Shown: positions 16,518 to 25,183, counted from the first letter of the stretch. The stretch is DNA of 64,000 nt from Bacillus sp. MRMR6 (GCF_001940785.1 NZ_MSLS01000021.1:2763-66762), one strand, 5' to 3'. A program made the numbers and translations. Notes: generated from the sequence alone by a model not told the origin.

Positions 16518-19500
16518 ATGAAGATCATAGAGGTGCATATATATGGCTTTGGCCAGTTGAATAATTTCATTATAAAGAACTTATCAGATTTTCAAGTTTT
16601 CTTCGGAGAAAACGAAGCTGGTAAATCTACCATTATGGCATTTATACATGCTGTTTTGTTCGGTTTTCCAACAAAGCAGCAGTCGGCAGAGCTTCGATAT
16701 GAACCTAAACATGATACAAAATATGGAGGTAAAATAAGAATTCAGCATGAAGAGCTAGGAATCGTCACGATTGAGAGAATGAAAGGTAAGGCAACAGGTG
16801 ATGTTACCGTAAGCTTAGAAGATGGAACTGTGGGTGCTGAGGAATTGCTTAGTAAAGTACTCTCAAAAGTAGACAGATCTCTATTTCAAGCCATCTTTTC
16901 TTTTAATCTACAAGGATTACAGAACATACACCAAATGAAAGGTGAAGAATTAGGGAAATTCCTGTTTTCTGCTGGCACGCTTGGAACAGACAAACTTATG
17001 TCAGCAGAAATTGAGCTGCAGCGCGTGCTAGAGAATCGGTTCAAGCCAAATGGTAAGAAACCTGTGTTAAATGAAAAATTGAAAAACCTTCATGAATTAA
17101 ATAGTGAATTGAAAAAAGCAGCAGCTAAAAACCAGCAATATGAAACGTTTATTTCAGATAGGAACAACCTGCAGCAGGAAATGGAAAGCATTCATTCTCT
17201 TTTGATTCAGACGAAGGATAAGCTTGATCGATTAAATGAATGGAAGAAAATCGCATCACTTGTTAAAGAAGAACAATGGACAAAAACTGAACTTGAAAAA
17301 CTAGGAGAAACTACTTTTCCATTAAAAGGACTTGAACGGTTAGATAAGCTGAATCAATACATTCTTCCGTATAATGCTCAGATTATAAGCTTGGAAGAAA
17401 GAATGGAGCAAATTAAAAAGGAAATGAGCATCATTAATCCTGACGATGGGGTATTAAGGAATGAAGCTACGATCCTCTCAGCATTAGAACAAGTCCCCAT
17501 TTATGAACAGCTTAAATTAGAAAAGCAGCAGGCTACATATAAGCTACGAGAGTTAGCAGAAAAATCTTCACTGATTAACGAAAAACTTCACTTATCTTTA
17601 TCTGAGGAAGAAGTATTAGCAATTAATACCAACATTTATATGAAGAATCAAGTTGAGGAAATCTCTCGAAAATGTCAGAAGCTAACTGATGTAAAGCAAG
17701 AGTTAGAGGAAAAATTTCATGAGGAAAAAAGCATCCTTGAAGGCCTAGAAGATCAGGTGCTGTATGCTGAAAATCAAGTTATTTCTGAACATGAAAGAGC
17801 AAAACTTGAGAAATTGATTAGTGAAGAGAAAAATAAAGCCAGTTTAGAAATAGACCTTAAAATCCTTAAAGAAAAAAAGGAGTTAGTTCAAAATACAAAT
17901 GAGCGTGAACGGAAGATAATCGAAAAATTACTTAAACAAAAGCAGACCCAATTTTATACTCTTGAATTTATCTTGATTGCTCTTGCAATCTATGGCTTTT
18001 TTACACAACAATGGCATTTATTAATTGTAGGTATACTCAGTGGTTTGGCTGCAATGATTTTGTTAGGTAAGAACATAAGGGGCGAAAAGGAAAAGGAGGA
18101 TCGTCAATCGTTTAATCAATTAATAGAAAAAGAACAAGAAATAAAGAAAAAACTTGAATCATATGACAATATTTACTTTACTCACCTTCATGAACAATTA
18201 AAACTGGATAACCAGAGGAGAGACCAGTTGCAAATATCAAAGATGAAGTTAGAACAGCAGCATATCCTATATGAAAAGGTAATATCGAAATTTGAAGAAT
18301 TCGAGCAACACACTGCTGAAAATAAGGTGAAGTTATTAAAGATTATGAGCGAGCTAAAGCTTTCAGAGGATATTGCCAACTCTTTTTTACTCGAAGCCTT
18401 TCATTTAATTGAACAATATAAGCTAGTTATAAGAGAGAAACAGCAGGTATCTTCTAGAATAGAAGAAATTACCCTCCAACTAGAAAACATAAAAAGTAAG
18501 CTTGATTTATTTAATAGCAAATATCTAGCGGGTCAAGGGTTAGAAGTCCAAAGGATCGTATATTTGTTAAAAACTAAATTAAAAGAAGAACAGGAGAAGC
18601 AAATTAAATCAGAGGAAAAGAAAGCAAAGCTTTTGGATTTAGAAGCAGATATACAGCAGTTAAGGCGCGAACAACAGCATGTAATGGAAGAACGTGCAAA
18701 GCTCTTGGAGGAAGCTAATGTTAAGAATGAAGAAGAATTCTATCAGTTGGGGTCCAAAGCTGAGAAAAAGGTAAAGCTGGGCGAAAGAATGAATGATTTA
18801 AGAAAGCAGTTACAATATACAATCATAAAGGAAAATGAATGGGCTGAGTATTTAACTATTCACAATGTGGATGAGTTAATTCAGCAAGCAAAGGAACAGT
18901 CACAAGAGCTGGCTGATCAGTTAGTTCTGCTACAAGAAAAAAATGCATCACTAAAGTACGATATTCAGCAATTAGAAGAAGGTGGTATTTATGCTGAACT
19001 ACTTCACAAATTTAAACATAGAAGGTACCTATTGGAAGAGGAAGCAAAAGAATGGTCTGTCTATAGACTGGCCCAGGAAATACTTTCACGAACTGTTGAA
19101 AAGTATAAAACGGTTTTTTTACCAAATATGCTGGCAAAGGCTGAAGAGTACCTTTACTTTTTAACCGATGGCAATTATCATAAAATCCATCTTCAAAAGT
19201 CGGGAGCGGGGTTTCTAATTGAGAGAAAGGACCATACCATGTTCGAAGCGAATGAACTAAGTCAAGCTACTACTGAACAAGTCTATGTGTCGATTAGGCT
19301 CGCTCTAGCAACCACCTTGTATGAAAAATACCATTTGCCAATCATTATTGATGATAGTTTTGTAAATTTCGATGCAAAACGGACTGGTAAGATAATGGAA
19401 CTGCTTAAGTGTCTCGAACAGAATCAGATATTGTTTTTTACCTGTCATAGACACTTACTTCAGTATTTTGAACCTGAAAATATACTATCCCTTAATAACG

Positions 19501-19523
19501 GTGCTGTAGAGGTACCTTCATAG
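16518..19523 (+). CDS. yhaN: SbcC-like AAA ATPase YhaN
   Basis: A 1001-residue SMC/Rad50-like protein. Walker A is GENEAGKST at residues ~34-42, and the signature and Walker B regions lie at the C-terminus (LSQATTEQVYVSIRLAL, then IIIDDSFVNFD). Long coiled coils occupy most of residues 180-880. They are interrupted near residue 480 by a hydrophobic stretch (FILIALAIYGFF and WHLLIVGILSGLAAM) that looks like two transmembrane helices, unlike classic SbcC. It follows yhaO by 15 bases with GAGGAGGTG before the ATG. It should act with YhaO, possibly at the membrane. Confidence 0.88.
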   Translation: MKIIEVHIYGFGQLNNFIIKNLSDFQVFFGENEAGKSTIMAFIHAVLFGFPTKQQSAELRYEPKHDTKYGGKIRIQHEELGIVTIERMKGKATGDVTVSLEDGTVGAEELLSKVLSKVDRSLFQAIFSFNLQGLQNIHQMKGEELGKFLFSAGTLGTDKLMSAEIELQRVLENRFKPNGKKPVLNEKLKNLHELNSELKKAAAKNQQYETFISDRNNLQQEMESIHSLLIQTKDKLDRLNEWKKIASLVKEEQWTKTELEKLGETTFPLKGLERLDKLNQYILPYNAQIISLEERMEQIKKEMSIINPDDGVLRNEATILSALEQVPIYEQLKLEKQQATYKLRELAEKSSLINEKLHLSLSEEEVLAINTNIYMKNQVEEISRKCQKLTDVKQELEEKFHEEKSILEGLEDQVLYAENQVISEHERAKLEKLISEEKNKASLEIDLKILKEKKELVQNTNERERKIIEKLLKQKQTQFYTLEFILIALAIYGFFTQQWHLLIVGILSGLAAMILLGKNIRGEKEKEDRQSFNQLIEKEQEIKKKLESYDNIYFTHLHEQLKLDNQRRDQLQISKMKLEQQHILYEKVISKFEEFEQHTAENKVKLLKIMSELKLSEDIANSFLLEAFHLIEQYKLVIREKQQVSSRIEEITLQLENIKSKLDLFNSKYLAGQGLEVQRIVYLLKTKLKEEQEKQIKSEEKKAKLLDLEADIQQLRREQQHVMEERAKLLEEANVKNEEEFYQLGSKAEKKVKLGERMNDLRKQLQYTIIKENEWAEYLTIHNVDELIQQAKEQSQELADQLVLLQEKNASLKYDIQQLEEGGIYAELLHKFKHRRYLLEEEAKEWSVYRLAQEILSRTVEKYKTVFLPNMLAKAEEYLYFLTDGNYHKIHLQKSGAGFLIERKDHTMFEANELSQATTEQVYVSIRLALATTLYEKYHLPIIIDDSFVNFDAKRTGKIMELLKCLEQNQILFFTCHRHLLQYFEPENILSLNNGAVEVPS

Positions 19524-19571
19524 GGATACCAGTAAATATGCTATACTAGGTTTATATGGGGGGAGAAACAG

Positions 19572-20519
19572 ATGATGAGTAAAGGTGTATTACAGTATGA
19601 CGTAGGAGTTCAAGTGGATTTATATCTGCTGATAAAAAGCGCTACAAAAGGAATTGCTGCCAATGGTAAGCCATTTTTAACACTCATTTTTCAAGATAAA
19701 AGTGGAGAAATAGAGGCAAAGCTTTGGGATGCGAGTGATGACGATGTAAACAGCTATGCACCACAAACGATTGTAAAAGTTAACGGAGATATTCACAACT
19801 ACCGTGGCAGGAATCAGCTAAAACTTCGCCAAATTCGCAGAACAGGACCAATGGACCCAGTAAAGCAGGAGGATTTTCTTGAAACAGCACCGCTAAGCCA
19901 GGAAGAAATGACGGGGAAATTAACGCAATATATCTTTGATATGAAGAATCCAAATATCCAAAGAATCACCCGGCATCTATTAAAAAAACATCAGGTGGCC
20001 TTCTTAGAATATCCGGCAGCAACGAAAAATCATCATGAGTTTGTCTCAGGGCTAGTCTATCATGTTGTTAGTATGTTAGATTTAGCGAAGTCAATTTCTG
20101 TCCTCTACCCAAACTTAGACAGGGACTTATTATATGCAGGTGTGATTTTACATGATATGGGTAAGGTATTAGAATTATCCGGTCCAATTTCAACCGTCTA
20201 TACCGTGGAGGGAAATTTACTAGGGCACATTACCATAATGGTAAATGAAATCGGAAAAGCGGCTGAAGAACTTGGGATAACAGGGGAAGAAGTCCTCATT
20301 CTCAAACATCTAGTTTTGAGTCATCATGGAAAGTCCGAGTGGGGAAGTCCAAAGCCGCCCTTAATCAAAGAAGCAGAAATCCTGCATTATATCGATAATA
20401 TAGATGCAAAAATGAACATGATGGAGCGTGCACTAGAAAGAGTGAAACCTGGTGAATTCACCGAACGAATCTATGCGCTCGATAACCGGTCCTTTTACAA
20501 ACCACTATTTCATAAATAA
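19572..20519 (+). CDS. yhaM: 3'-5' exoribonuclease YhaM
   Basis: A 315-residue protein nearly colinear with B. subtilis YhaM. An N-terminal OB-fold (residues ~15-95, [22 protein letters not shown]) binds nucleic acid. The HD phosphohydrolase domain carries [23 protein letters not shown] and [15 protein letters not shown]. The family trims short RNAs, and single-stranded DNA, from the 3' end using Mn2+. GGGGGGAG precedes tandem ATG codons at 19572 and 19575; either could be used. It is downstream of yhaN by 48 bases. Confidence 0.93.
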   Translation: MMSKGVLQYDVGVQVDLYLLIKSATKGIAANGKPFLTLIFQDKSGEIEAKLWDASDDDVNSYAPQTIVKVNGDIHNYRGRNQLKLRQIRRTGPMDPVKQEDFLETAPLSQEEMTGKLTQYIFDMKNPNIQRITRHLLKKHQVAFLEYPAATKNHHEFVSGLVYHVVSMLDLAKSISVLYPNLDRDLLYAGVILHDMGKVLELSGPISTVYTVEGNLLGHITIMVNEIGKAAEELGITGEEVLILKHLVLSHHGKSEWGSPKPPLIKEAEILHYIDNIDAKMNMMERALERVKPGEFTERIYALDNRSFYKPLFHK

Positions 20520-20551
20520 AAGATAACCTCCGGGTTATCTTTTTTATTTGG
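20519..20551 (+). terminator. Terminator after yhaM
   Basis: An AAGATAACC/GGGTTATCTT stem with a TCC loop is followed by TTTTATTTG. Confidence 0.85.
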
Positions 20552-20626
20552 ATAAGAATATTTAAGATTTTATTTGAATAAGTTGTTATAAAAAGTGGAC
20601 AACCACTAAGGGAAGGAGCAGATATA

Positions 20627-20815
20627 ATGATTATTCCTATTTGGGTATATGCTGTCGTGGTTGGTATTGTGATTAGTGCATTAATGGCCATAAAAACAGG
20701 AAGAGAAGAAAGACAAATTGAATTGGAATCAATTGAAAAAGAGGGAGAAATTTATATCACAAGATTAGAAAGAGAAAAGGAAATACGAGGCGGAGAAAGA
20801 GCCGCTGGCGAATAA
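20627..20815 (+). CDS. yhaL: Sporulation protein YhaL
   Basis: A 62-residue protein. It has one N-terminal transmembrane helix (IPIWVYAVVVGIVISALMA, residues 3-21) and a charged C-terminal helix rich in E, R and K. AAGGGAAGGAG lies upstream of the ATG. Gene order (yhaM-yhaL-prsA) and architecture match B. subtilis YhaL, a sporulation-associated membrane protein whose mechanism is not known. It converges with prsA and shares the hairpin at 20820-20855. Confidence 0.82.
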   Translation: MIIPIWVYAVVVGIVISALMAIKTGREERQIELESIEKEGEIYITRLEREKEIRGGERAAGE

Positions 20816-20819
20816 AAGA

Positions 20820-20855
20820 AAGGAGGGACTCAAGCTTTTGAGACCCTCCTGAATT
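20820..20855. terminator. Bidirectional terminator between yhaL and prsA
   Basis: A GGAGGGACTCAA stem with a GC loop pairs with TTGAGACCCTCC (one mismatch), with T/A-rich flanks (GAATTTTTATTG on the right). It sits between convergent genes. Confidence 0.7.
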
Positions 20856-20856
20856 T

Positions 20857-21723
20857 TTATTGTTGAGTAGTAGCACCTAGCTCAAGTGCACCTTGTAAGT
20901 CTTTGTCGCTAATTTTTACTTTCGCATCTTTTAATTCTTTTTCCATGATTTCATTAATTTTCTCGTTGGTCATTTTAGATGCTACTAATTCTTCTTTTAG
21001 CTCGTCCTTATGATCTTCGAGCTTTGCGTCCTTGCGTGTTTCTGTTACCTCAATAATATGGTAGCCGAACTGACTTTTGACTGGTGCACTTACTTCATTT
21101 GCATTCAGTGCAAATGCTGCTGCTAAGAAGTCAGCATCCATCTGAGCTTCTTCCGCAAACCAGCCTAAGTCTCCACCGGCAGCTTTTGCAGCTTCGTCAG
21201 TTGAGTACGTGTTGCTTACATCTTCAAATTTCTCACCAGCGTCAAGCTTGGCTTTCACTTCATTTGCAGTTGCTTCATCTGCTACAAGGATGTGGCGAGC
21301 TTTAATTTGCTTCTTCCATGTTCCGAAGTATTCTTCTAATTCTTCGTCGGTCACTTTAATGGAAGCTTTTGCAGCTTTTTCTTGAAGCATTCCAAGTTTC
21401 ATTGTTTGTTTAAAATCTTCCTCATCTTTATAACCATATTGTGCTAAAGCCATTTCAAAATTTTCACCAAGCTGCTCTTTTAATTCTGCAACTTTTGCGT
21501 CCAATTCTTTATCCGTTACTTCGTATTTCTCGGAAAGGACTTTTTCAAATATTAGCTGTTGCAGGGCTTGGGCTCCTACACGATCCTTCATTGCTTCGTA
21601 AAGTTCTTGTTGCGTAATATCTCCTGCATCACTTTTCGCCACAGTATCAGAACCGCCTTGATTACATGCACTTAAGGCAAGAACCCCGCCGGCTAATGTT
21701 AAAGCTAATAACAATTTTTTCAT
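20857..21723 (-). CDS. prsA: Foldase PrsA (peptidyl-prolyl isomerase lipoprotein)
   Basis: A 288-residue lipoprotein. The signal peptide MKKLLLALTLAGGVLALSAC has a lipobox LSAC with the modified cysteine at residue 20. The parvulin/PPIC domain spans about residues 135-230 (KARHILVADEATANEV, STDEAAKAAGGDLGWF, QFGYHIIEVTE), flanked by helical chaperone regions. PrsA folds secreted proteins on the outer face of the membrane. AGGAGAGG lies before the ATG; an upstream in-frame extension would add non-signal residues and is rejected. The gene is monocistronic with its own promoter at 21775-21802. Confidence 0.95.
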   Translation of the reverse strand: MKKLLLALTLAGGVLALSACNQGGSDTVAKSDAGDITQQELYEAMKDRVGAQALQQLIFEKVLSEKYEVTDKELDAKVAELKEQLGENFEMALAQYGYKDEEDFKQTMKLGMLQEKAAKASIKVTDEELEEYFGTWKKQIKARHILVADEATANEVKAKLDAGEKFEDVSNTYSTDEAAKAAGGDLGWFAEEAQMDADFLAAAFALNANEVSAPVKSQFGYHIIEVTETRKDAKLEDHKDELKEELVASKMTNEKINEIMEKELKDAKVKISDKDLQGALELGATTQQ

Positions 21724-21774
21724 GTGAACCTCTCCTAAACAGTAGTTTCTTGTGGCCGTTTGTCCACAAACTAT

Positions 21775-21802
21775 ACTATACCATAAATGGTAACCACTGC
21801 AA
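21775..21802 (-). promoter_or_regulatory. Sigma-A-like promoter of prsA
   Basis: On the minus strand TTGCAG and TATAGT are separated by 16 bases, about 50 bases before the prsA start. The spacer contains the palindrome ACCATAAATGGT (21780-21791), a possible operator. The rest of the 21803-22044 gap holds only the sigma-K-like promoter proposed for the yjcZ pair. Confidence 0.5.
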
Positions 21803-22009
21803 AAAATAAACTTATGATGATTGATAATTTGTAGGAATTCACTTACCACTTTAATATCTTGAACGTATGATTTGCATGTAAGTAACTCATGAATGATTCT
21901 GAGCTATTGATTGACTAATTAAGTCGCCTGAAAAAGTTCTCGGACATTTCAATACACTTTTTCCTAAGAAATGTGATGTGTGCCTAGACGAAATGAAGAC
22001 AGCCTGAAT

Positions 22010-22037
22010 AGTATATCTTAACAAGTAATAAAGGAGG
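22010..22037 (+). promoter_or_regulatory. Sigma-K-like promoter before the yjcZ-type pair (tentative)
   Basis: AATAGTATA, one mismatch from CATANNNTA, lies just upstream of the ribosome site, with an AC dinucleotide 17 bases before it. The coordinates are approximate. The assignment leans on the spore-protein nature of the genes that follow. Confidence 0.3.
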
Positions 22038-22044
22038 TATTTCC

Positions 22045-22137
22045 ATGGGTGCAGTACATGGTGGATACGGTGCAGGATTTGCATTAATTATAGTACTCTT
22101 CATCCTATTGATTATTGTAGGAGCCTCCTGGTTCTAG
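22045..22137 (+). CDS. YjcZ-family small sporulation protein, copy 1
   Basis: A 30-residue protein starting MGAVHGGYGAGFALII and ending VGASWF. A glycine-rich head is followed by a single hydrophobic helix, the hallmark of the YjcZ family of tiny spore-associated proteins in Bacillus. AAAGGAGG lies eight bases before the ATG. A second member follows 46 bases later. Members are probably membrane- or coat-associated in the spore; the function is unknown. The gene is too short for routine detection, but the family motif is clear. Confidence 0.8.
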   Translation: MGAVHGGYGAGFALIIVLFILLIIVGASWF

Positions 22138-22183
22138 GACCAGAAGATTTACAATTTAACTACTACTAGAAGGAGTGATCGGT

Positions 22184-22279
22184 ATGACTGGAGCAGCTGG
22201 AGGTTTTTACGGAGGAGGATTTGCGTTAATCGTAGTCCTTTTCATTTTATTAGTCATCATTGGAGCATCTTGGCTGTAA
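22184..22279 (+). CDS. YjcZ-family small sporulation protein, copy 2
   Basis: A 31-residue paralogue of the preceding gene: MTGAAGGFYGGGFALIVV, then a hydrophobic helix ending GASWL. AGAAGGAGTG precedes the ATG. The two proteins share the GGGFALIxVLFILLxIxGASW pattern, so they arose by tandem duplication. A hairpin terminator follows, so the pair is probably one transcript. Function is unknown beyond family association with spores. Confidence 0.8.
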   Translation: MTGAAGGFYGGGFALIVVLFILLVIIGASWL

Positions 22280-22290
22280 GCTTCAAGAAA

Positions 22291-22323
22291 AAAGCGATGA
22301 GATCTTTCTCATCGCTTCTACTT
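22291..22323 (+). terminator. Terminator after yjcZ-type pair
   Basis: An AAGCGATGAGA/TCTCATCGCTT stem with a TCTT loop is followed by CTACTTT. Confidence 0.65.
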
Positions 22324-22351
22324 TGGTACATATTCCAACATGGGTTATGGA

Positions 22352-22531
22352 CTATGTATACAGAATTTCTACATAGGATGAAATCAATAAAATAGTAACA
22401 AGGACGTTAATGGTACGGAAAACCTTATGTTGGCGTTCCTCTGGTATTTCCTTTTGAATGCAAAGGGAATTGGTCATTTTATTTATATAAAATAAAATGA
22501 ATATCGCAAAGACAATAAATACGGAGATCAT
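22352..22531 (-). CDS. Small membrane protein, function unknown
   Basis: A 59-residue protein starting MISVFIVFAIFILFYI, with a second hydrophobic segment (INVLVTILLISSYVEI) near the C-terminus and a charged linker (IQKEIPEERQHKVFR) between. This gives a two-helix hairpin topology. AGGGAGGG precedes the ATG at 22529-22531. It stands alone on the minus strand between the yjcZ-type pair and scoC. I recognise no family. The good ribosome site and typical composition support a real gene. Confidence 0.6.
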   Translation of the reverse strand: MISVFIVFAIFILFYINKMTNSLCIQKEIPEERQHKVFRTINVLVTILLISSYVEILYT

Positions 22532-22684
22532 CAATGATTCCCTCCCTGATGTTCATAGTTATGTTTAATACAATATCAAATAATTACAAAAAAAGATAGT
22601 TAAAAGGATTGGTAGAAAAGTAGGAAAATAAAAACAAAAGACAGTATCAATTATGTGACGATTTGAACATACGAATGGAAAAGT

Positions 22685-22724
22685 AAAAAGCGGAAGGAAT
22701 ATAAAATTTCATCCGCTTTTCTTT
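22685..22724 (-). terminator. Terminator after scoC
   Basis: AAAAGCGGA and TCCGCTTTT form a stem around a long A/T-rich loop, followed on the minus strand by TACTTTTCC. It lies just downstream of scoC. Confidence 0.6.
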
Positions 22725-22757
22725 GAATTCTTATCATTCCAAAATAGCTTTCAAAAA

Positions 22758-23333
22758 CTAGGCTAGTTCTTCCTCAGCACTTTTAGATTTTTTGAGCTTT
22801 CCTTCTTCTTCGACAAATTTGGTTTCAATATTTTCGAATGACCGCTCAAAAATCTCCATAAAATCATCCCCATAGATATTACGAACAATAGCCATCATTT
22901 CCATAATCTCAGGAAACTTTCCATATAAATCTCTTAACGGTAAAGCACCTGAAAATACGGCATTGCCTTGAGGTTCATACGTTTCCATCAAACGAAGAAG
23001 AATTTCCTCTCCCTTAGGTGTCAGTTGGATATACGTATTTCTCTTATCGTTTTCCTTTTTAGAAAAGCTCAACAAGCCTCTCTCTTCTAACTTTTTTGAA
23101 AAATTAAATGCTGTTGATACATGCATAACACCAAATTTTGCTACATCTGAAATGGAGGCTCCATTTAGATGATATGCAATCCAAAGGATATGATGTTCAT
23201 TAATATTTAAATCAAAGGGTTTAATCCACTGCTGCCAGTCTTTTTCGATTGATTTCCACAAGGCTTTACTTAACTGAGCAATCCGTTGACTAAATATCAT
23301 GGCTTCTTTCATTGAATAATGTTTCTCAGACAT
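22758..23333 (-). CDS. scoC: MarR-type transcriptional regulator ScoC (Hpr)
   Basis: A 191-residue MarR-family protein that matches B. subtilis ScoC almost residue for residue in its core: [56 protein letters not shown] and [12 protein letters not shown]. The winged helix-turn-helix occupies about residues 45-115. ScoC represses protease and sporulation genes in the transition state. I place the start at ATG 23331-23333, nine bases after AGGTG; earlier in-frame codons (GTG 23343, ATG 23337) lie too close to that site. The terminator at 22685-22724 follows. Confidence 0.93.
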   Translation of the reverse strand: MSEKHYSMKEAMIFSQRIAQLSKALWKSIEKDWQQWIKPFDLNINEHHILWIAYHLNGASISDVAKFGVMHVSTAFNFSKKLEERGLLSFSKKENDKRNTYIQLTPKGEEILLRLMETYEPQGNAVFSGALPLRDLYGKFPEIMEMMAIVRNIYGDDFMEIFERSFENIETKFVEEEGKLKKSKSAEEELA

Positions 23334-23613
23334 CCCCATTTTCACCTACTTTTTTATTTCTCTATTAACATTATGCCAATAAAATAAAAATTAATAAAGA
23401 TGCAAATTAACAAAATTTTTAGAAATTACTATTTTTTATTTTCCCTTTAACTTCTATCTTTATTTTACTTGGTTTTACTGACTAATTACAACTTTTAAAA
23501 TATTCACTCAATTAAAATGCTTGTTTTACTTGGAAACACTTTACTTGTACATAGTGAACAACAATAATTCATATAAATAGATATAACTTAAAGAGAAAAA
23601 GGGGGCGGAAAGT

Positions 23614-23808
23614 ATGAAGAGTATAACTCTCATTCTTTTCTTTATCAGTGCCTTGCTGCTTTTAGGTGCTATTAAATTTCTGTTAGATCTTAGCAGACCA
23701 GGTGTATATCCGCCTAAACAATTATTAAAGAAAAGAGCTGCTGCTTTAGCAGGTGGTGGGGGAATCTTTTTAGTCATTGCGATAATATTAAGCAGCTTCA
23801 TTTTCTAA
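23614..23808 (+). CDS. Two-helix membrane protein, function unknown
   Basis: A 64-residue protein with an N-terminal transmembrane helix (ITLILFFISALLLLGAI) and a C-terminal one (GGGIFLVIAIILSSFIF). They are joined by a loop that contains LSRPGVYPPKQLLKKRAAA. GGGGGCGGAAAG lies before the ATG. It is divergent from scoC and convergent with trpP, with a shared terminator. I cannot assign a family. Confidence 0.65.
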   Translation: MKSITLILFFISALLLLGAIKFLLDLSRPGVYPPKQLLKKRAAALAGGGGIFLVIAIILSSFIF

Positions 23809-23817
23809 GAAATATAA

Positions 23818-23844
23818 AGAAAAGAACCTTTGTAGGTTCTTTTC
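23818..23844. terminator. Bidirectional terminator
   Basis: An AAAAGAACCT/AGGTTCTTTT stem with a TTGT loop between convergent genes. It serves the small membrane protein gene and trpP. Confidence 0.8.
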
Positions 23845-23849
23845 ACAAT

Positions 23850-24380
23850 TTACTTTGAAATAACAGTTGTGGATGTGAATCCCGTTCTTCTTACAACTGT
23901 TTGAGCAATAGGGTACAAAACAACCATTGCAATAGTATTAACTGCAGTTGCTGGAAGTACTACCCCTGCAAACAGGGCTAGAAATGGACCTGGTAATCCA
24001 ACGATAAGCAGTGCTGATCCCAAAAATACTGTTCCAGAAACCAAAGTACCCACTGCGGTTAACACTCCAACACTAACAATAGAAGTTCGGAATTTCCCCA
24101 AGGCTAAAAATAAGCCAAAGAAGATTAAGGCGGTAACAGGTTTGTCAACGATATTTGGAATTTGTCCACCCGGAAATGATGTCGTTAAGGCAGAAATTCC
24201 ACCGGTAACTATCGCTAATAACATCACATTTTTAATCTCTGGGAAAAGAATAATCCCTAAAAACATCATTGTTAACATCATGTCGGGTTTCATACCGAAT
24301 AAAATGGGCGGAGCAACTGCGTGCAGTACAGCACCTATACCTACTAATAATGCTAAAGCTACAAGATTCTTTGTATTCAT
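23850..24380 (-). CDS. trpP: Tryptophan transporter TrpP
   Basis: A 176-residue integral membrane protein with about five hydrophobic segments, matching B. subtilis TrpP (YhaG): MNTKNLVALALLVGIGAVLH, FGMKPDMMLTMMFLGI, FPGGQIPNIVDKPVTA and LPATAVNTIAMVVLYP. It imports tryptophan. In B. subtilis its translation is blocked by tryptophan-bound TRAP over the ribosome site. Here the leader has evenly spaced NAG triplets covering GAGGAGAG (24383-24405). The start ATG is 24378-24380. Monocistronic. Confidence 0.9.
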   Translation of the reverse strand: MNTKNLVALALLVGIGAVLHAVAPPILFGMKPDMMLTMMFLGIILFPEIKNVMLLAIVTGGISALTTSFPGGQIPNIVDKPVTALIFFGLFLALGKFRTSIVSVGVLTAVGTLVSGTVFLGSALLIVGLPGPFLALFAGVVLPATAVNTIAMVVLYPIAQTVVRRTGFTSTTVISK

Positions 24381-24382
24381 TT

Positions 24383-24405
24383 CTCATCTCTCCTCTGCTG
24401 GTCTC
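24383..24405 (-). promoter_or_regulatory. Putative TRAP-binding site over the trpP ribosome site
   Basis: On the minus strand five triplets GAG, CAG, GAG, GAG, GAG are each separated by exactly two bases and overlap the Shine-Dalgarno sequence. Further, irregularly spaced CAG/GAG triplets lie upstream in the leader (to about 24450). This is the geometry TRAP recognises. Whether this genome has mtrB is not visible here. Confidence 0.55.
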
Positions 24406-24463
24406 AAGCTTATTGGTTTCTCCTGCAGTGCGCTCAGATGCCTGCAGCGAAAAACTTGATATT

Positions 24464-24472
24464 ATTATAGCA
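24464..24472 (-). promoter_or_regulatory. Extended -10 promoter of trpP
   Basis: On the minus strand TGCTATAAT is an extended -10 element about 85 bases before the trpP start. No good -35 is visible. It would give a leader of roughly 75 bases that includes the NAG triplets. Confidence 0.5.
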
Positions 24473-24518
24473 TAAAAACTAGTTCGATTAAAAGATATAA
24501 TTTTCAGATAATAACACT

Positions 24519-24667
24519 TTATCCCTCATTAACGGGGAGTAAGCCCCCACCTCTAGCTAATGAGTGAAAACGAGAAGTTCTAGGTGGGGGTAACTGCCCT
24601 TAAAAGCCCGAAATGTTCAACTAACCATCCGTGGGGATGAAAAAACCCCCTGGAGGGAAGTTTCCCA
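24519..24667 (+). repeat. Two-hairpin dispersed repeat, copy 2
   Basis: It shares with the copy at 8173-8330 the opening TTATCCCTCATTAACGGG, the CCCCCACCT...AGGTGGGGG hairpin, the GTTCAACTAACCATC junction and a second, decayed hairpin. It lies just downstream of hit (minus strand) and upstream of the trpP promoter. Confidence 0.75.
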
Positions 24668-25087
24668 TTATAGATTTTTATTAATACTTTCAGCCATCTC
24701 TTTTAGTAACTCCGGTGTATAATCACTTGTATTTGTTTTCCAGACTGCACCAAAACCATCACCTTGACCGTAGCGTGGAATTAAATGCATATGGTAGTGA
24801 AAAACCGTTTGTCCAGCTGCTTCGCCATTATTATTAATGGTATTTAAGCCGATTGGTTCATAAGTTTTCTTTAAAGCATTAGCGATGGAAGGCACGACTT
24901 CAAAGAGGTTTCTTGCAAGATCGGGAGTCAGTTCATATAAATTTTCTTTATGTACTTTTGGAATTACAAGTGTATGTCCCTTCGTAACTTGACTTATATC
25001 TAAAAATGCTATCACATGCTCATTTTCAAATACTTTGGCTGCTGGAATCTCACCATTAACAATTTTACAAAAAATACAATCACTCAT
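24668..25087 (-). CDS. hit: HIT family nucleotide-binding protein Hit
   Basis: A 139-residue histidine-triad protein. It has N-terminal zinc-type cysteines (CIFCKIVNGEIP), the central HTLVIPKVH and the catalytic triad FHYHMHLIPRY. HIT proteins hydrolyse nucleotidyl-linked substrates such as adenosine phosphoramidates. I chose ATG 25085-25087 because AAAGGTG precedes it and the family begins MSDCIFCKI; the frame stays open upstream but without a better start. It is divergent from ecsA, as in B. subtilis. A strong minus-strand terminator lies only ~54 bases upstream, so hit must be transcribed from a promoter after it or by read-through. Confidence 0.92.
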   Translation of the reverse strand: MSDCIFCKIVNGEIPAAKVFENEHVIAFLDISQVTKGHTLVIPKVHKENLYELTPDLARNLFEVVPSIANALKKTYEPIGLNTINNNGEAAGQTVFHYHMHLIPRYGQGDGFGAVWKTNTSDYTPELLKEMAESINKNL

Positions 25088-25140
25088 TGACAACACACCT
25101 TTCTTAAGCTCATATCCGTATTTTACCATATACCTTGGAA

Positions 25141-25183
25141 GGAAAAAAGAAAGAGGCAGGATCCGCATGGAATCCTGCCCTCT
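25141..25183 (-). terminator. Strong terminator upstream of hit (minus strand)
   Basis: On the minus strand GAGGGCAGGAT pairs with ATCCTGCCTC and is followed by TTTCTTTTTT. No protein gene lies immediately upstream on this strand, so it marks the 3' end of an untranslated transcript from the 25.2-25.6 kb gap. Confidence 0.8.

Noticed and set aside
21887..22084. Minus-strand 65-codon frame across the first yjcZ-type gene
   Set aside because: The plus strand encodes a clear YjcZ-type protein with a strong ribosome site here.
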